Shown: one piece after another, positions 28,816 to 36,856 of the stretch
Layout of the letters: every line of letters begins with the position of its first letter
How positions within the stretch are numbered: position 1 is the first letter of the stretch
NCBI GenBank assembly: GCA_020725805.1
Contig: DYEF01000034.1
Coordinates: forward strand, 1 to 40,816
DNA from: Bdellovibrio sp.
GTDB lineage: Bacteria > Myxococcota > SpSt-1050
DNA: 40,816 nucleotides
Direction: 5' to 3'
Program-made: the position numbers and the translations under genes
The notes under the pieces: generated by a model
Seen by the model: the letters and a program-made list of their open reading frames with translations, nothing else
What the model was told of the DNA's origin: nothing
Database searches by the model: none

Positions 28816-29591
28816 TTTTTATCAGACCTCATCCTTATAAGCTCTGCCGCAATAGATACTGCAATCTCGTAGGGAGTCCTCGAACCGATCTCAAGTCCTA
28901 CCGGAACCCTTACTTTAGAAATCTCCTCCTCGCTAAAACCCTCCTTCTTTAGAAAACCGACGAGTTCGGCCTTCTTTCTCTTTGAGCCCAGAAGTCCTAA
29001 CGACCCAAAATTCTCTCTCAATAATTTTTTAACAACCAGAAAATCATATTCGTGATTGGGAGTCATAACAAGAATATCAGTATCGTGACTGACGGCAACA
29101 TATTTATCGAGCTCAGAATATTCAGCACATATTTTATCCGTCCCCTCAAATGCAGGCAGATCAAGTCTTTCATTGCGATTGTCAAAAACAGAAATACGGT
29201 AATTTAGTCTTTTGAGCACATCACAGACAGCCTCAGATACGTGCCCGGCTCCAAATATAACAACCCTTCTTCTAGAATAAAATCCCTCCAGAAATATTGA
29301 CATAGAACCACCACATACACCTTTCCCGCTCTCATTTAATTCAAAATGTAATACATACACCGATTCTTTCTTTTTTATCATACTATTTGCCTTCTCAATA
29401 GTATCAGATTCAACAATTCCGCCGCCGACAGTACCAAAAGACTCACCATCTGATGTAATTATCATTCTGGAACCAGCCTTCTGGGGAGATGACCCTTTGC
29501 TTTCAATAACAGTGCAGACAACAAATTCCTTCCCTTCATAAAATAGCCTTTGAGCTACCGAAATAAACTCCTCAAAATCTTTAAAATCCAT
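28812..29591 (-). CDS. XdhC/CoxI family molybdoenzyme maturation protein
   Basis: 259 aa. It has the two XdhC parts: an N-terminal domain with ESKGSSPQKAGSRM and GGGIVES, and a C-terminal Rossmann-type domain starting at VVIFGAGHVSEAV. The GLLGSKRKK and IGSRTPYEIAVSIAAEL segments are typical of the family. XdhC-type proteins bind and sulfurate the molybdenum cofactor and hand it to xanthine dehydrogenase-like enzymes. The ATG at 29591 has GAGG 5 bases upstream; the longer frame to 29690 encodes a stretch unlike the family and crosses a promoter candidate and tandem repeat, so it is rejected. It forms a two-gene operon with the MocA-like gene. Confidence 0.85.
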   Translation of the reverse strand: MDFKDFEEFISVAQRLFYEGKEFVVCTVIESKGSSPQKAGSRMIITSDGESFGTVGGGIVESDTIEKANSMIKKKESVYVLHFELNESGKGVCGGSMSIFLEGFYSRRRVVIFGAGHVSEAVCDVLKRLNYRISVFDNRNERLDLPAFEGTDKICAEYSELDKYVAVSHDTDILVMTPNHEYDFLVVKKLLRENFGSLGLLGSKRKKAELVGFLKKEGFSEEEISKVRVPVGLEIGSRTPYEIAVSIAAELIRMRSDKK

Positions 29592-29613
29592 ATATACCTC
29601 ACTCGGAACCTGC

Positions 29614-29642
29614 ACAATAGCAGAAAATATCACCACATTCAA
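29614..29642 (-). promoter_or_regulatory. Possible promoter of the XdhC/MocA-like operon
   Basis: On the minus strand, TTGAAT (29637-29642) and TATTGT (29614-29619) are separated by 17 bases and lie about 22 bases before the XdhC start. Both hexamers match the sigma-70 consensus at four of six positions. Spacing is ideal; strength is moderate. Confidence 0.35.
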
Positions 29643-29665
29643 GTCTGCGAAAGCGAAAGTACGAT

Positions 29666-29720
29666 ACAATCCACAATCAACAATCCACAAAATGAGTCCA
29701 CGATCCGCAGTCAGCGGTCC
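29666..29720 (+). repeat. Degenerate heptanucleotide tandem repeat
   Basis: Seven-base units of the type ACAATCC / ACAATCA / ACGATCC / GCAGTCA / GCGGTCC run in tandem, with one imperfect 13-base unit in the middle. They lie upstream of the XdhC gene, between two oppositely oriented promoters. The region has no gene. Such heptamer runs are a known form of intergenic satellite, but no role is evident here. Confidence 0.5.
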
Positions 29721-29846
29721 ATAGACCGTAGAAAGGATAGCGCTATATACAAAAGGATGAAGAACTGAAGTCCCAAAGCAAAGAGGACTGCACCTTTTAG
29801 GGTTATTCCTAAATATTTCGGGTATATTATTACATATATTTTAGGT

Positions 29847-29876
29847 TTGACAAACGGAGGCAAGTTATCATATTAT
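29847..29876 (+). promoter_or_regulatory. Sigma-70-type promoter of the FrzS-like gene
   Basis: A perfect TTGACA (29847-29852) is followed after 18 bases by TATTAT (29871-29876), five of six positions matching the -10 consensus. It lies 40 bases before the start codon of the FrzS-like gene, leaving a short leader with the ribosome site AAAGGA. Confidence 0.6.
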
Positions 29877-29916
29877 TTACCCACTTAATTTCTTGTTAAA
29901 AGAAAGGATAAATTTT

Positions 29917-31572
29917 ATGGCAGAGACAAAGCATATTACCTTGATTGAGGCCGAGAGAGATTTTGCAAACATATTAAAAAGCGAACTTACAAAAAAGGGA
30001 TTCGAGGTAGATATATTTCCGAACGGGGATGATGGCCTTGACTTTATTAAAAAAAATCAGACAGACCTGATCGTCCTCTGTGTAGAGCTCCCCGAGACAA
30101 GCGGCTACTCCATCTGTAACAAGCTGAAGAAAGACAACAAACTCAAATCCATACCACTAATTCTGATTTCAAGTGAGGCCACACCTGAGACTTTTGAACA
30201 ACATAAAAAGCTCAAGACCCACGCAGAGGAATATCTGATTAAACCATTCGAACCGAAGGAACTGATAGAACGTATCAAAAACCTCATAGGTCTTCCGGAC
30301 GCCGCCGGACAGGCAGAAGAGGAGATAGAGCTCTCACTCGACGATGTGGATATCAAGGAAGAGCCGCAGGAGCCGAAAGAAGAGGAAATCAATCTGTCTG
30401 AGGAAGACCTGAGCAATCTGGTTGTAGAAGAGGCACCTGCAGAAGAACACTCTGGCAAGTCAGAAAGCGATATCTTCAAAGACGACGACCTGAGCGCACT
30501 CGACAATGCCTTCGAAGACATAAAAGAGCCGGTTGCGAGTTCAGATGATGCCGCTCTTGATATCTCCATCGAGGACGAACTCAAAAAAGACGGAATTTCA
30601 GCAGATGATATTTCAATAGACTCAGGGACCTCCGATATTGATAAAGAACTCGAATCCCTCAAGGGAGACATAACCGATGTACCGCTCGAGGAAGAGGAGA
30701 AAAAGCCGGAGAAGGTAGTAATACCCAAAGGGAGAGAATCCGTTGACGACAAGCGGGTAAAGACTCTGGAAGAGGAGAATAAAAATCTTCTCTCTGAAAT
30801 CAATACACTCAAAAAGCAGATCGAAGAGCTCAGACAGACACAGAAATCAAAGGAATCCTCGGGTTCTGCAGCCACACAGGAACTCAACAACAGACTCAGA
30901 GAGAAGGAGAAGGAACTTCAGGAGGAGGTCTCAAAGAGACAGAAACTGGATTCACAGGTGACCGAACTGCTCACACAGATTGCATCCAAGCAGGAAGAGA
31001 TTCATAAGCTTCAGGAAGAGATGGAGAAAAAGGACAGGGAATCCGATGAGAGATTCGCCGGACTTATGGAACAGATCGCGACCCTTCAGAATGAGATAGA
31101 GTCTCACCGCAAAGATGCTCAGGAAACAAAAGGTAAGGCCGGAGAGCTCGAAAAACTCATCAGGACCAAAGATACCGTTATCAAAGAGCTGGAGATGAAG
31201 ATAAACGACCTTCAGAAACAGGTAAATGAGCTGGCCCCGTTCAAGTTCGAGGCAGAGGACCTCAAAAAGAGCATCTCCGACCTCAAGGAGAAGATGCTTC
31301 ATATGGAAGCCGACAAGAAGGCTCTCGAAGACGACCTCAACCAGATGAGGGATGACAAAGCTACTCTTGAAAGCGCCTTTGAGATGGAGAGAAATCAGTT
31401 CGCAGAGGAGAAAAAGACGCTTGAAGAAGAAAAACGTGCTCTCGAAGAGAAGGCGAATAAGCTGATGAACAAGCTCAGAATCGAGGAGAAGGTAAAAGAG
31501 AAGATCAAAAAGGCCGTAGAGATTGCATACCAGCTCCTCTCCGAAAAGAAGGAGCACGACTCACAGGTCTGA
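29917..31572 (+). CDS. FrzS-like polarity protein: pseudo-receiver plus long coiled coil
   Basis: 551 aa. Residues 5-118 form a receiver domain in which the phospho-acceptor Asp is Cys55 (LIVLCVELP); Lys109 (LIKPF) and Ser85 are kept. Segments such as GYSICNKLKKD and QHKKLKTHAEEY closely resemble Myxococcus xanthus FrzS, whose atypical receiver is also not phosphorylated in the normal way and which controls polar localisation and type IV pilus-based motility. An acidic low-complexity stretch (about 130-240) and a long heptad-rich coiled coil (about 270-550) follow. The ATG at 29917 has AAAGGA at normal spacing and is preferred over the in-frame ATG at 29893. A strong promoter precedes it. It is followed after 18 bases by the MBL gene. 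Confidence 0.8.
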   Translation: MAETKHITLIEAERDFANILKSELTKKGFEVDIFPNGDDGLDFIKKNQTDLIVLCVELPETSGYSICNKLKKDNKLKSIPLILISSEATPETFEQHKKLKTHAEEYLIKPFEPKELIERIKNLIGLPDAAGQAEEEIELSLDDVDIKEEPQEPKEEEINLSEEDLSNLVVEEAPAEEHSGKSESDIFKDDDLSALDNAFEDIKEPVASSDDAALDISIEDELKKDGISADDISIDSGTSDIDKELESLKGDITDVPLEEEEKKPEKVVIPKGRESVDDKRVKTLEEENKNLLSEINTLKKQIEELRQTQKSKESSGSAATQELNNRLREKEKELQEEVSKRQKLDSQVTELLTQIASKQEEIHKLQEEMEKKDRESDERFAGLMEQIATLQNEIESHRKDAQETKGKAGELEKLIRTKDTVIKELEMKINDLQKQVNELAPFKFEAEDLKKSISDLKEKMLHMEADKKALEDDLNQMRDDKATLESAFEMERNQFAEEKKTLEEEKRALEEKANKLMNKLRIEEKVKEKIKKAVEIAYQLLSEKKEHDSQV

Positions 31573-31590
31573 TTATTTTGAGGAGGGGAA

Positions 31591-32283
31591 ATGAAAAGAA
31601 TACCCGTCTTTCTTCTTCCTTTATTTATGCTCTTAACAACTGACATTTACGGAGGTGAAAAGATGGATATATCCTTTATTCACTGGCTCGGACACGATAC
31701 ATTCAGAATTGATGGTGAAAAGGTTATCTATACCGACCCGTTCAGGATAAAAGACGGGGCAAAGAAGGCAGATATTATTCTTATCACACACGAACACTTC
31801 GACCACTGCTCACCGGAAGATATAGATAGGATAAAAAAAGAGGAAACGGTTATCGTTGCAACCGAAGACTGCAAACCGAAGCTGAAAGGGAATATAAAGA
31901 CAGTCAAACCCGGAGATAAGATTACCATAGAAGGGATTGAAATTGAGGCAGTACCATCATATAATACAAATAAAAAATTTCACCCAAAGGCAAATAACTG
32001 GGTCGGGTACATATTTAAGGTTAAGGGTGTAAAAATCTATATTGCAGGAGATACAGACTATATCCCGGAGATGAAGAATTTTAAGACCGATATTGCTCTT
32101 CTTCCTGTATCCGGCACCTATGTAATGACAGCAGACGAGGCAATAAAAGCCGCACTTGATATCAAACCCAAGATTGCAATACCTATGCACTATGGTGAAA
32201 TCGTAGGGAGCGAGGCAGACGCAAAGAAATTCGCCGACGGCTTAAAAGGGAAGATAGAGGTAGTGGTGTTGAAGAGGGAATAA
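31591..32283 (+). CDS. Secreted metallo-beta-lactamase-fold hydrolase (UPF0173-like)
   Basis: 230 aa. An N-terminal hydrophobic segment (residues 5-19) acts as signal peptide or anchor. The metal-binding motif HEHFDH (67-72) is followed by His131, Asp154 (AGDTDY) and His200 (MHYGE), the usual MBL-fold metal ligands. The protein matches the small L-ascorbate-lactonase/UPF0173-like group rather than true beta-lactamases. The substrate is unknown. GAGGAGGGG at the proper distance fixes the start. It lies 18 bases after the FrzS-like gene and is probably co-transcribed with it, although functional coupling is not obvious. Confidence 0.8.
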   Translation: MKRIPVFLLPLFMLLTTDIYGGEKMDISFIHWLGHDTFRIDGEKVIYTDPFRIKDGAKKADIILITHEHFDHCSPEDIDRIKKEETVIVATEDCKPKLKGNIKTVKPGDKITIEGIEIEAVPSYNTNKKFHPKANNWVGYIFKVKGVKIYIAGDTDYIPEMKNFKTDIALLPVSGTYVMTADEAIKAALDIKPKIAIPMHYGEIVGSEADAKKFADGLKGKIEVVVLKRE

Positions 32284-32336
32284 AACCACATTTTCGCAAA
32301 AGCAATTTCCAGCATCAAATCAACTCTACTTACAAA

Positions 32337-32477
32337 CTATATGGGGTCTTTAATATAGTTTCTTAAAAGCAGCTTAAATAGTTTTCCGTGATTGGGATAA
32401 CGAAGGTGAAGGAGTTCATCTATAATAATCTCTTTCAATTTTTCTTTAGTCTGAGAAAGGTTTGTTTGAAGCTGGTT
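32337..32477 (-). pseudogene. Remnant of a SprT/YgjP-like zinc metallopeptidase C-terminus
   Basis: A 46-codon frame without start ends at TAG (32337). It contains IDELLHLRYPNHGKLF followed by LLLRNY. In SprT/YgjP-like peptidases the corresponding stretch is HELxHLxxxNHGxxF with the zinc His first; here that His is Asp. The N-terminal part is missing and a TGA closes the frame upstream. It is a non-functional fragment. Confidence 0.45.
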
Positions 32478-32541
32478 TCAGGATATAATTCAAAATTCAT
32501 CTCTCCTCCACTTCCCAATGTCCACCCTTGTCTGGACCGAT

Positions 32542-32789
32542 TCATTTGATTTTTCCTTCTTGCTTAAGTTTAGCAAGGTTATATTCCACACCGCGTCTTG
32601 TAAGCCCTGTTAGTTCTTGCAACTCCTTAATGGTAACAGTAGGATTTTCTCTGAGGATATTTAATATTTTCTCCACAGTTTTCTCCACAGTTTTCCGGGT
32701 AATTTTCTGTTCTATTGATGCCCAAACAGGTCTTTTGAATTTTATAGTAAAAAAACTTGTAAACTCAAATTCCGGCTTTGGTAACCAAA
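32542..32789 (-). pseudogene. Remnant of an AlbA/ATP-binding (AAA-4-like) regulator C-terminus with winged helix
   Basis: An 82-codon frame without start ends at TGA (32542). It contains LPKPEFEF and TIKFKRP, as seen at the end of the GHKL-like domain of AlbA_2/AAA-4 proteins. A winged helix-turn-helix follows: ENPTVTIKELQELTGLT, then RGVEYNLAKLKQEGKI. An in-frame TAG lies upstream and the N-terminal DNA-binding part is absent, so it is a truncated copy. A duplicated TVEKTVEK lies in the linker. Confidence 0.55.
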
Positions 32790-32834
32790 CCTATGTTTAT
32801 GGATTAATCTTGTTAATTATTAACCTATTCAACC

Positions 32835-35462
32835 TCACTTAAACTTCAGAATCAGGTTTGCTTCTGTACTTTTATCGGGCTTTACTTTCAGTAAAAGGAT
32901 ATTCCCATCTCTTTTGTAGTCAACCTTTAGACCTGAGACATCACTACTGACACTCAAAACCTCATATTTTCCGGGCAAATAAAAGTAAATTCTGTGCTCA
33001 AAACTGGTAGCCGGATTCAGAGATTGGGAAAGCCTTATTTTAAAACTAAGAATATTCTTCTTGCTATCGAAATCATACTTGCTTATCTCCTCCGCGCCCA
33101 TAAGGATATGCCTGTTTGTCCCTAAAATCTGCGGAAAATCAGTCTTTTTTCTTACCGCAAATATCATAGCCCTGTGCGGCGGGACTGTAATCTCGAATCT
33201 GTCCTTATAAATGCCATAGAACTTCTCATCCCAGAATTCATAGACGAGATATTCTGTATCAGACTCAAGACCAATATCACTGAACTTTATCTTAAACTCT
33301 CTCTCTTTATCCTCCATCTCAACGAATGGATTAACCGAAAGGTCCCTGTTTCTACCCCAGTTAAATAGCCCAAGGATAGTGTAATCCGGCAAAGCCGAAT
33401 TACTTACCCTTCCCACCCAAACTTCCGGAAACTCCCTCAGAAAGAGGTCGTAAGGTCTTGCATTAACCGGAAAAACAGGTAAGACCCTTCGCACTGAATC
33501 GATCCATTCAGGCTTCATCTCTGCAATCTTTTCACCTATCTTGACAATACCGCCGGTAATCCCGACAAAACTGATAAACGAGCGTGCCTCATCGAGGGTG
33601 AGGGCTTTATATTTCTCTTCGGGCATCTTTCTGAAGAATATCAGATCCGGATGATTTATCCAGACTCTCTGATTATAGTAATATCTTCTTGCAGCTGTTA
33701 CAATGGTCGGTTTTATCCCCTGATTCGCCATATCGTAGAGATTACTCGTCTTTCCATCCCAGACCGGCATATTATCGAGGGTGATTCTCACACTGTCTGC
33801 AATTCCTACCGACGGACCGGTGGCAGATACATTCAACAGGTGCACATCGCCTCCGATTGCCTCTCTTACAGCTGAAAGCCCTCTCTTGTATGCCTCAACA
33901 GGTGTAATGGTTTCATCCTTAAGAGAGCTTGCCGCCATTACCCAATAAGAAAAATCCAGTTTCACCCACCTAAACCCCCAATCCTTTATCCTTTTGAAAG
34001 TATTGTAAACAAAATCCACCGCCTCTTTCAAAGAGAAATCGAGTATCTGATACTCATTTGAGGCATACGGGAGTTTCGGGGCAAACCAGTCGGTATGATT
34101 TTTATATAACTCTGAACTCTTATACGCGGTGAGCCCTGCTATCCAGAGTCCGGGCTTCATCTCATAAGAGTAGATCCTGCTGTTGATATACTGAAATGAG
34201 TCGATTACTTTGCCATCTGCGTCGTGGTCAGGAAAACGGCTTTTATTTAAATACCAGTCTCCATTATCCACCATCCAGCCGTCGTCAATCTGAAACCAAT
34301 CCATCCCGAATTCCCGGAATTCATTCTTCATTACTTCGAGATTCGAAAGTATGAGCTCTTCATTTATTTCAGTCCCGTATCCTCCCGAACCACCCCCTCC
34401 GCTCCAGCTGTTCCATCCGTTGGGAACCCTGTATTTTCTGCCGGTAGCGGAATCAGTCTTCTCACTCCAGAGGACAATTTTATGATACCTCTTTATCTCT
34501 GATGCAAACTGCTCAAGGGCCTCCTGACAGGAATCACTCATCAGGTCGACATAAGCCACTTCTGATTCTGCACCTTTACCTTTTGTGACCTTCAGGCTTA
34601 TAGGTATATACGGACAATCGAGTGACAGGTATGTAAAACCTGTTCTCCCCTCTGAATCGCTCTTTGCAAAATCGCTCTCAAAGCTCAGATTTACCATAGG
34701 AATCGAACGCCCGTAGGTAATAAACCCCGAGAGAGCTACCCTCTTGCTTTTCAGATCAGTTACGCAGTTATTCCAGTTGGAGACCGAATTCCCCTCCATT
34801 TCAAATGGGAAGATGCTCCCCATTCCGTCACCCTTTACATCTCCGGGCAAAAGTCTTACATAGAAATCCAGAAAACCGTGTGAGCCGTTCTCCAGTATCC
34901 TGTGCTCCGGGGGATTATTACCAATAAAGAGTGCACCCCCTTTCTTTGACCTGAGTACTAGCGGGCGTAATTTTTTGATCTTTAATACATCTTCGCCCCT
35001 GTTTAGTGCCTGAATATAGAATTTCAGAAACCGGCCTGACCTCTCTATGTAAAAAATAATTCTCAGACCGATATTTAGGCTCTCCGAACTGCACAAAACA
35101 GATATCTTATACTCATCATCTTCACGAGCCACAGATTCGAGTATTCTGGTGAAGTCTTTATCGTTTGAACCAATTATACTCCCGTCTTCCAGAACGACTT
35201 CGGATACTGCGTTCTGAATTACACTCTTAGGCGTTTTTATACTGAAATATCCGCGGCGCTTGTCGAACTCAATCTGATAAAAATCATTTTCGACGATGAT
35301 ATTATCTTTCTGGTCATTTATCTTTACACCCTCAACAGTACCTGTATCAGAAAATCCAAAGTCAATGACATCCGGCAGATTTACCTGCTCTGATTTATAC
35401 TCCCGCTCTCCAAGACAAAAAGAGAGGAAAAATGCAAATATAATCGCAATTATCAGACGCAT
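32835..35462 (-). CDS. GH36-like alpha-galactosidase lipoprotein
   Basis: 875 aa. The signal is lipoprotein-like (FLSFC near residue 16). A beta-sandwich N-terminal domain (about 30-330) precedes a (beta/alpha)8 barrel. QIDDGW is the clan GH-D signature, Asp503 in VKLDFSYW is the likely nucleophile, and Asp563 in RITLDNMPVW the likely acid/base. Their 60-residue spacing matches Thermotoga GH36 alpha-galactosidase. A beta-rich C-terminal domain closes the protein. It should release terminal alpha-linked galactose or a similar sugar outside the cell. AAGGAG 8 bases upstream fixes the start. With the GH-A lipoprotein at 3464-5497 it points to extracellular polysaccharide use. Exact sugar specificity is uncertain. 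Confidence 0.85.
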   Translation of the reverse strand: MRLIIAIIFAFFLSFCLGEREYKSEQVNLPDVIDFGFSDTGTVEGVKINDQKDNIIVENDFYQIEFDKRRGYFSIKTPKSVIQNAVSEVVLEDGSIIGSNDKDFTRILESVAREDDEYKISVLCSSESLNIGLRIIFYIERSGRFLKFYIQALNRGEDVLKIKKLRPLVLRSKKGGALFIGNNPPEHRILENGSHGFLDFYVRLLPGDVKGDGMGSIFPFEMEGNSVSNWNNCVTDLKSKRVALSGFITYGRSIPMVNLSFESDFAKSDSEGRTGFTYLSLDCPYIPISLKVTKGKGAESEVAYVDLMSDSCQEALEQFASEIKRYHKIVLWSEKTDSATGRKYRVPNGWNSWSGGGGSGGYGTEINEELILSNLEVMKNEFREFGMDWFQIDDGWMVDNGDWYLNKSRFPDHDADGKVIDSFQYINSRIYSYEMKPGLWIAGLTAYKSSELYKNHTDWFAPKLPYASNEYQILDFSLKEAVDFVYNTFKRIKDWGFRWVKLDFSYWVMAASSLKDETITPVEAYKRGLSAVREAIGGDVHLLNVSATGPSVGIADSVRITLDNMPVWDGKTSNLYDMANQGIKPTIVTAARRYYYNQRVWINHPDLIFFRKMPEEKYKALTLDEARSFISFVGITGGIVKIGEKIAEMKPEWIDSVRRVLPVFPVNARPYDLFLREFPEVWVGRVSNSALPDYTILGLFNWGRNRDLSVNPFVEMEDKEREFKIKFSDIGLESDTEYLVYEFWDEKFYGIYKDRFEITVPPHRAMIFAVRKKTDFPQILGTNRHILMGAEEISKYDFDSKKNILSFKIRLSQSLNPATSFEHRIYFYLPGKYEVLSVSSDVSGLKVDYKRDGNILLLKVKPDKSTEANLILKFK

Positions 35463-35519
35463 TCGATTTACTCCTTGAAAGAGAGGATCAAAATTACATC
35501 TTTCGGCATAGAATATACT

Positions 35520-35546
35520 ATTATCCCTTTTCTATTGCGAATTCAA
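35520..35546 (-). promoter_or_regulatory. Possible promoter of the alpha-galactosidase gene
   Basis: On the minus strand TTGAAT (35541-35546) and GATAAT (35520-35525) lie 15 bases apart, about 57 bases before the start codon. The -10 matches five of six positions; the spacing is short, so confidence is low. Confidence 0.3.
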
Positions 35547-35588
35547 TCAGAATTCTAATAGATTTATATGCCTTAAGGATGTAAAAAG

Positions 35589-35621
35589 GGTGTCAGGTAC
35601 CTACAAAAAGGTGCCAGGTAC
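35589..35621 (+). repeat. Pair of GGTGYCAGGTAC motifs
   Basis: GGTGTCAGGTAC (35589-35600) and GGTGCCAGGTAC (35610-35621) lie in tandem, 21 bases start to start, in the spacer between the WYL regulator and the alpha-galactosidase gene. The same motif recurs at about 16.5 kb, and a variant at 0.2 kb. They fit dispersed REP-like elements. Confidence 0.5.
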
Positions 35622-35687
35622 AATTTCTCCAGAATTTCTCATACCACTTTTAAGCTACCAGATCCCTTTTAGACCTTGATTATATAT

Positions 35688-36734
35688 TTATATAAAGCCT
35701 TGGGGTTTGATTATTTTCACATCATTTCCAAATGATAATATCCACCTCTTTACCTCGTGAGTCAGATATGTACTAAACTTCATTCTGAGTCTGCCGTCTT
35801 CGAGTTCCTCAAAGCTCTGATTTTCAAACCACTTTCGCTCTCCAACCAGCCTTTTTAAGACGGTATCATTTTTAAAAATCAGTTCAAATCTCGTTTTGTG
35901 CTCTGCTGTCATTACACCGATATACTTATTGATGTGGTCTTCGGGATTAAAATTATCGTAATTATAGTGGAATTTTTTACCTGTATAGCCTGCTTTCTTT
36001 ATCCTGTCGACAGCAAAAGTCCTGATGGCTCTGTATCCCCTCTTAACTCCACTTCCAAGCAGGTACAATAATCCCTCAAAATAGATTACTGAGAGAGGCT
36101 TAACAAGAACCTGAATCGGTTTTTTATATCCCAGTCCAAAATATTCGAGTCTTAATACCTTTTTATTTATAATTCCGTCTATGACAGTTTGAAGAATTTT
36201 CGAATTACATTCTTTGGGGGCAAATCTGAAAAAGTAGAAGATCTTATCTATATTATCCAGTAAATCTTTGATATCACTTTTATATTTTAATGAATCCAGC
36301 AGGCTCTTATATATAATATCAGCTTCATTTTTCAGATTTTCTGCCTTAAACCTTTCAAAAAATCTCTCTGTCATATAGAAGACCAGCAACTTATTTAAAC
36401 TATCGATGGCTTGATTATTGGTTTTTATATTTCCGTTTTCATCTGATTCTGTAGAAGCCGTCCCGAGATACCAGTACTCCCCTCTTGTCTCATCCTTTGC
36501 CTTTATCAGATCCATCCTGCTTCCCAATTTCATCGATTCATCAGTTATAATCTCTCTGAGCTCCTTAAAGTAACCTCTTATCGTCCTTTCGGACAAATTA
36601 TGCTCTGTTCTGAGTTTGCTAACATATATTCTGTTTGCTCTGTCGGTAAAGAGATTAATGAGGATATTTGCAAATATCTTTGCCTTTGGTTCCGCTACTT
36701 TTTCTCTGAGTATCTTTGGTCTGTCAAAATTCAT
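35688..36734 (-). CDS. WYL-domain transcriptional regulator
   Basis: 348 aa. The N-terminal 90 residues form a helix-turn-helix region with the sequence NLSERTIRGYFKEL. A WYL domain (about 170-270) follows, with LRLEYFGLGYKK, PLSVIYFEGLLYLLG and the conserved RAIRTFAVDRI; a C-terminal WCX-type extension ends the protein (RWILSFGNDVKII). WYL domains bind nucleic acid or nucleotide ligands, and such regulators often control bacterial defence loci. The ATG at 36734 with GGGAG upstream is preferred over the in-frame ATG at 36779, which lies in a stretch without family resemblance. It is divergent from the four-gene operon, separated by 122 bases, and is its likely regulator. Confidence 0.8.
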   Translation of the reverse strand: MNFDRPKILREKVAEPKAKIFANILINLFTDRANRIYVSKLRTEHNLSERTIRGYFKELREIITDESMKLGSRMDLIKAKDETRGEYWYLGTASTESDENGNIKTNNQAIDSLNKLLVFYMTERFFERFKAENLKNEADIIYKSLLDSLKYKSDIKDLLDNIDKIFYFFRFAPKECNSKILQTVIDGIINKKVLRLEYFGLGYKKPIQVLVKPLSVIYFEGLLYLLGSGVKRGYRAIRTFAVDRIKKAGYTGKKFHYNYDNFNPEDHINKYIGVMTAEHKTRFELIFKNDTVLKRLVGERKWFENQSFEELEDGRLRMKFSTYLTHEVKRWILSFGNDVKIIKPQGFI

Positions 36735-36797
36735 CTCTCTCCCTCTGAAAAAACGGTCACAAATAAAAAAATCCGGCAAATTTTATGCAATCTTACC

Positions 36798-36835
36798 TGC
36801 TATATTGATAAGTGAAAACGGGAATATTTCTTCCC
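36798..36835 (+). promoter_or_regulatory. Extended -10 promoter and hairpin/operator before the AAA+ operon
   Basis: TGC-TATATT (36798-36806) is an extended -10 element with five of six consensus positions; no good -35 is visible. A perfect 5-bp dyad GGGAA (36820-36824) / TTCCC (36831-36835) lies at the predicted transcript start. It could be a 5' hairpin or a binding site for the divergent WYL regulator. Confidence 0.45.
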
Positions 36836-36856
36836 TTTGTTTGAAGGAGGTGTACT

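Larger units (their letters stand above)
32284..32834. other. Gene-poor region with two decayed gene fragments
   Basis: No intact gene lies here. Two minus-strand fragments (32337-32477 and 32542-32789) resemble C-termini of a zinc metallopeptidase and of an ATP-binding transcriptional regulator. The remaining bases show nothing recognisable. Confidence 0.6.

Noticed and set aside
29592-29690. Longer start for the XdhC gene
   Set aside because: The extension covers a promoter candidate and part of the heptamer repeat and has no ribosome site; ATG at 29591 has GAGG.
30105-31557. Long minus-strand frames (261 and 201 codons) opposite the FrzS-like gene
   Set aside because: They mirror the Glu/Lys/Asp-rich coiled coil, giving Ser/Leu/Phe-rich shadows; the + strand gene has promoter, ribosome site and recognisable domain.
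32528-32842. 104-codon + strand frame
   Set aside because: It is the antisense of the AlbA/AAA-4-like winged-helix remnant and has no ribosome site.
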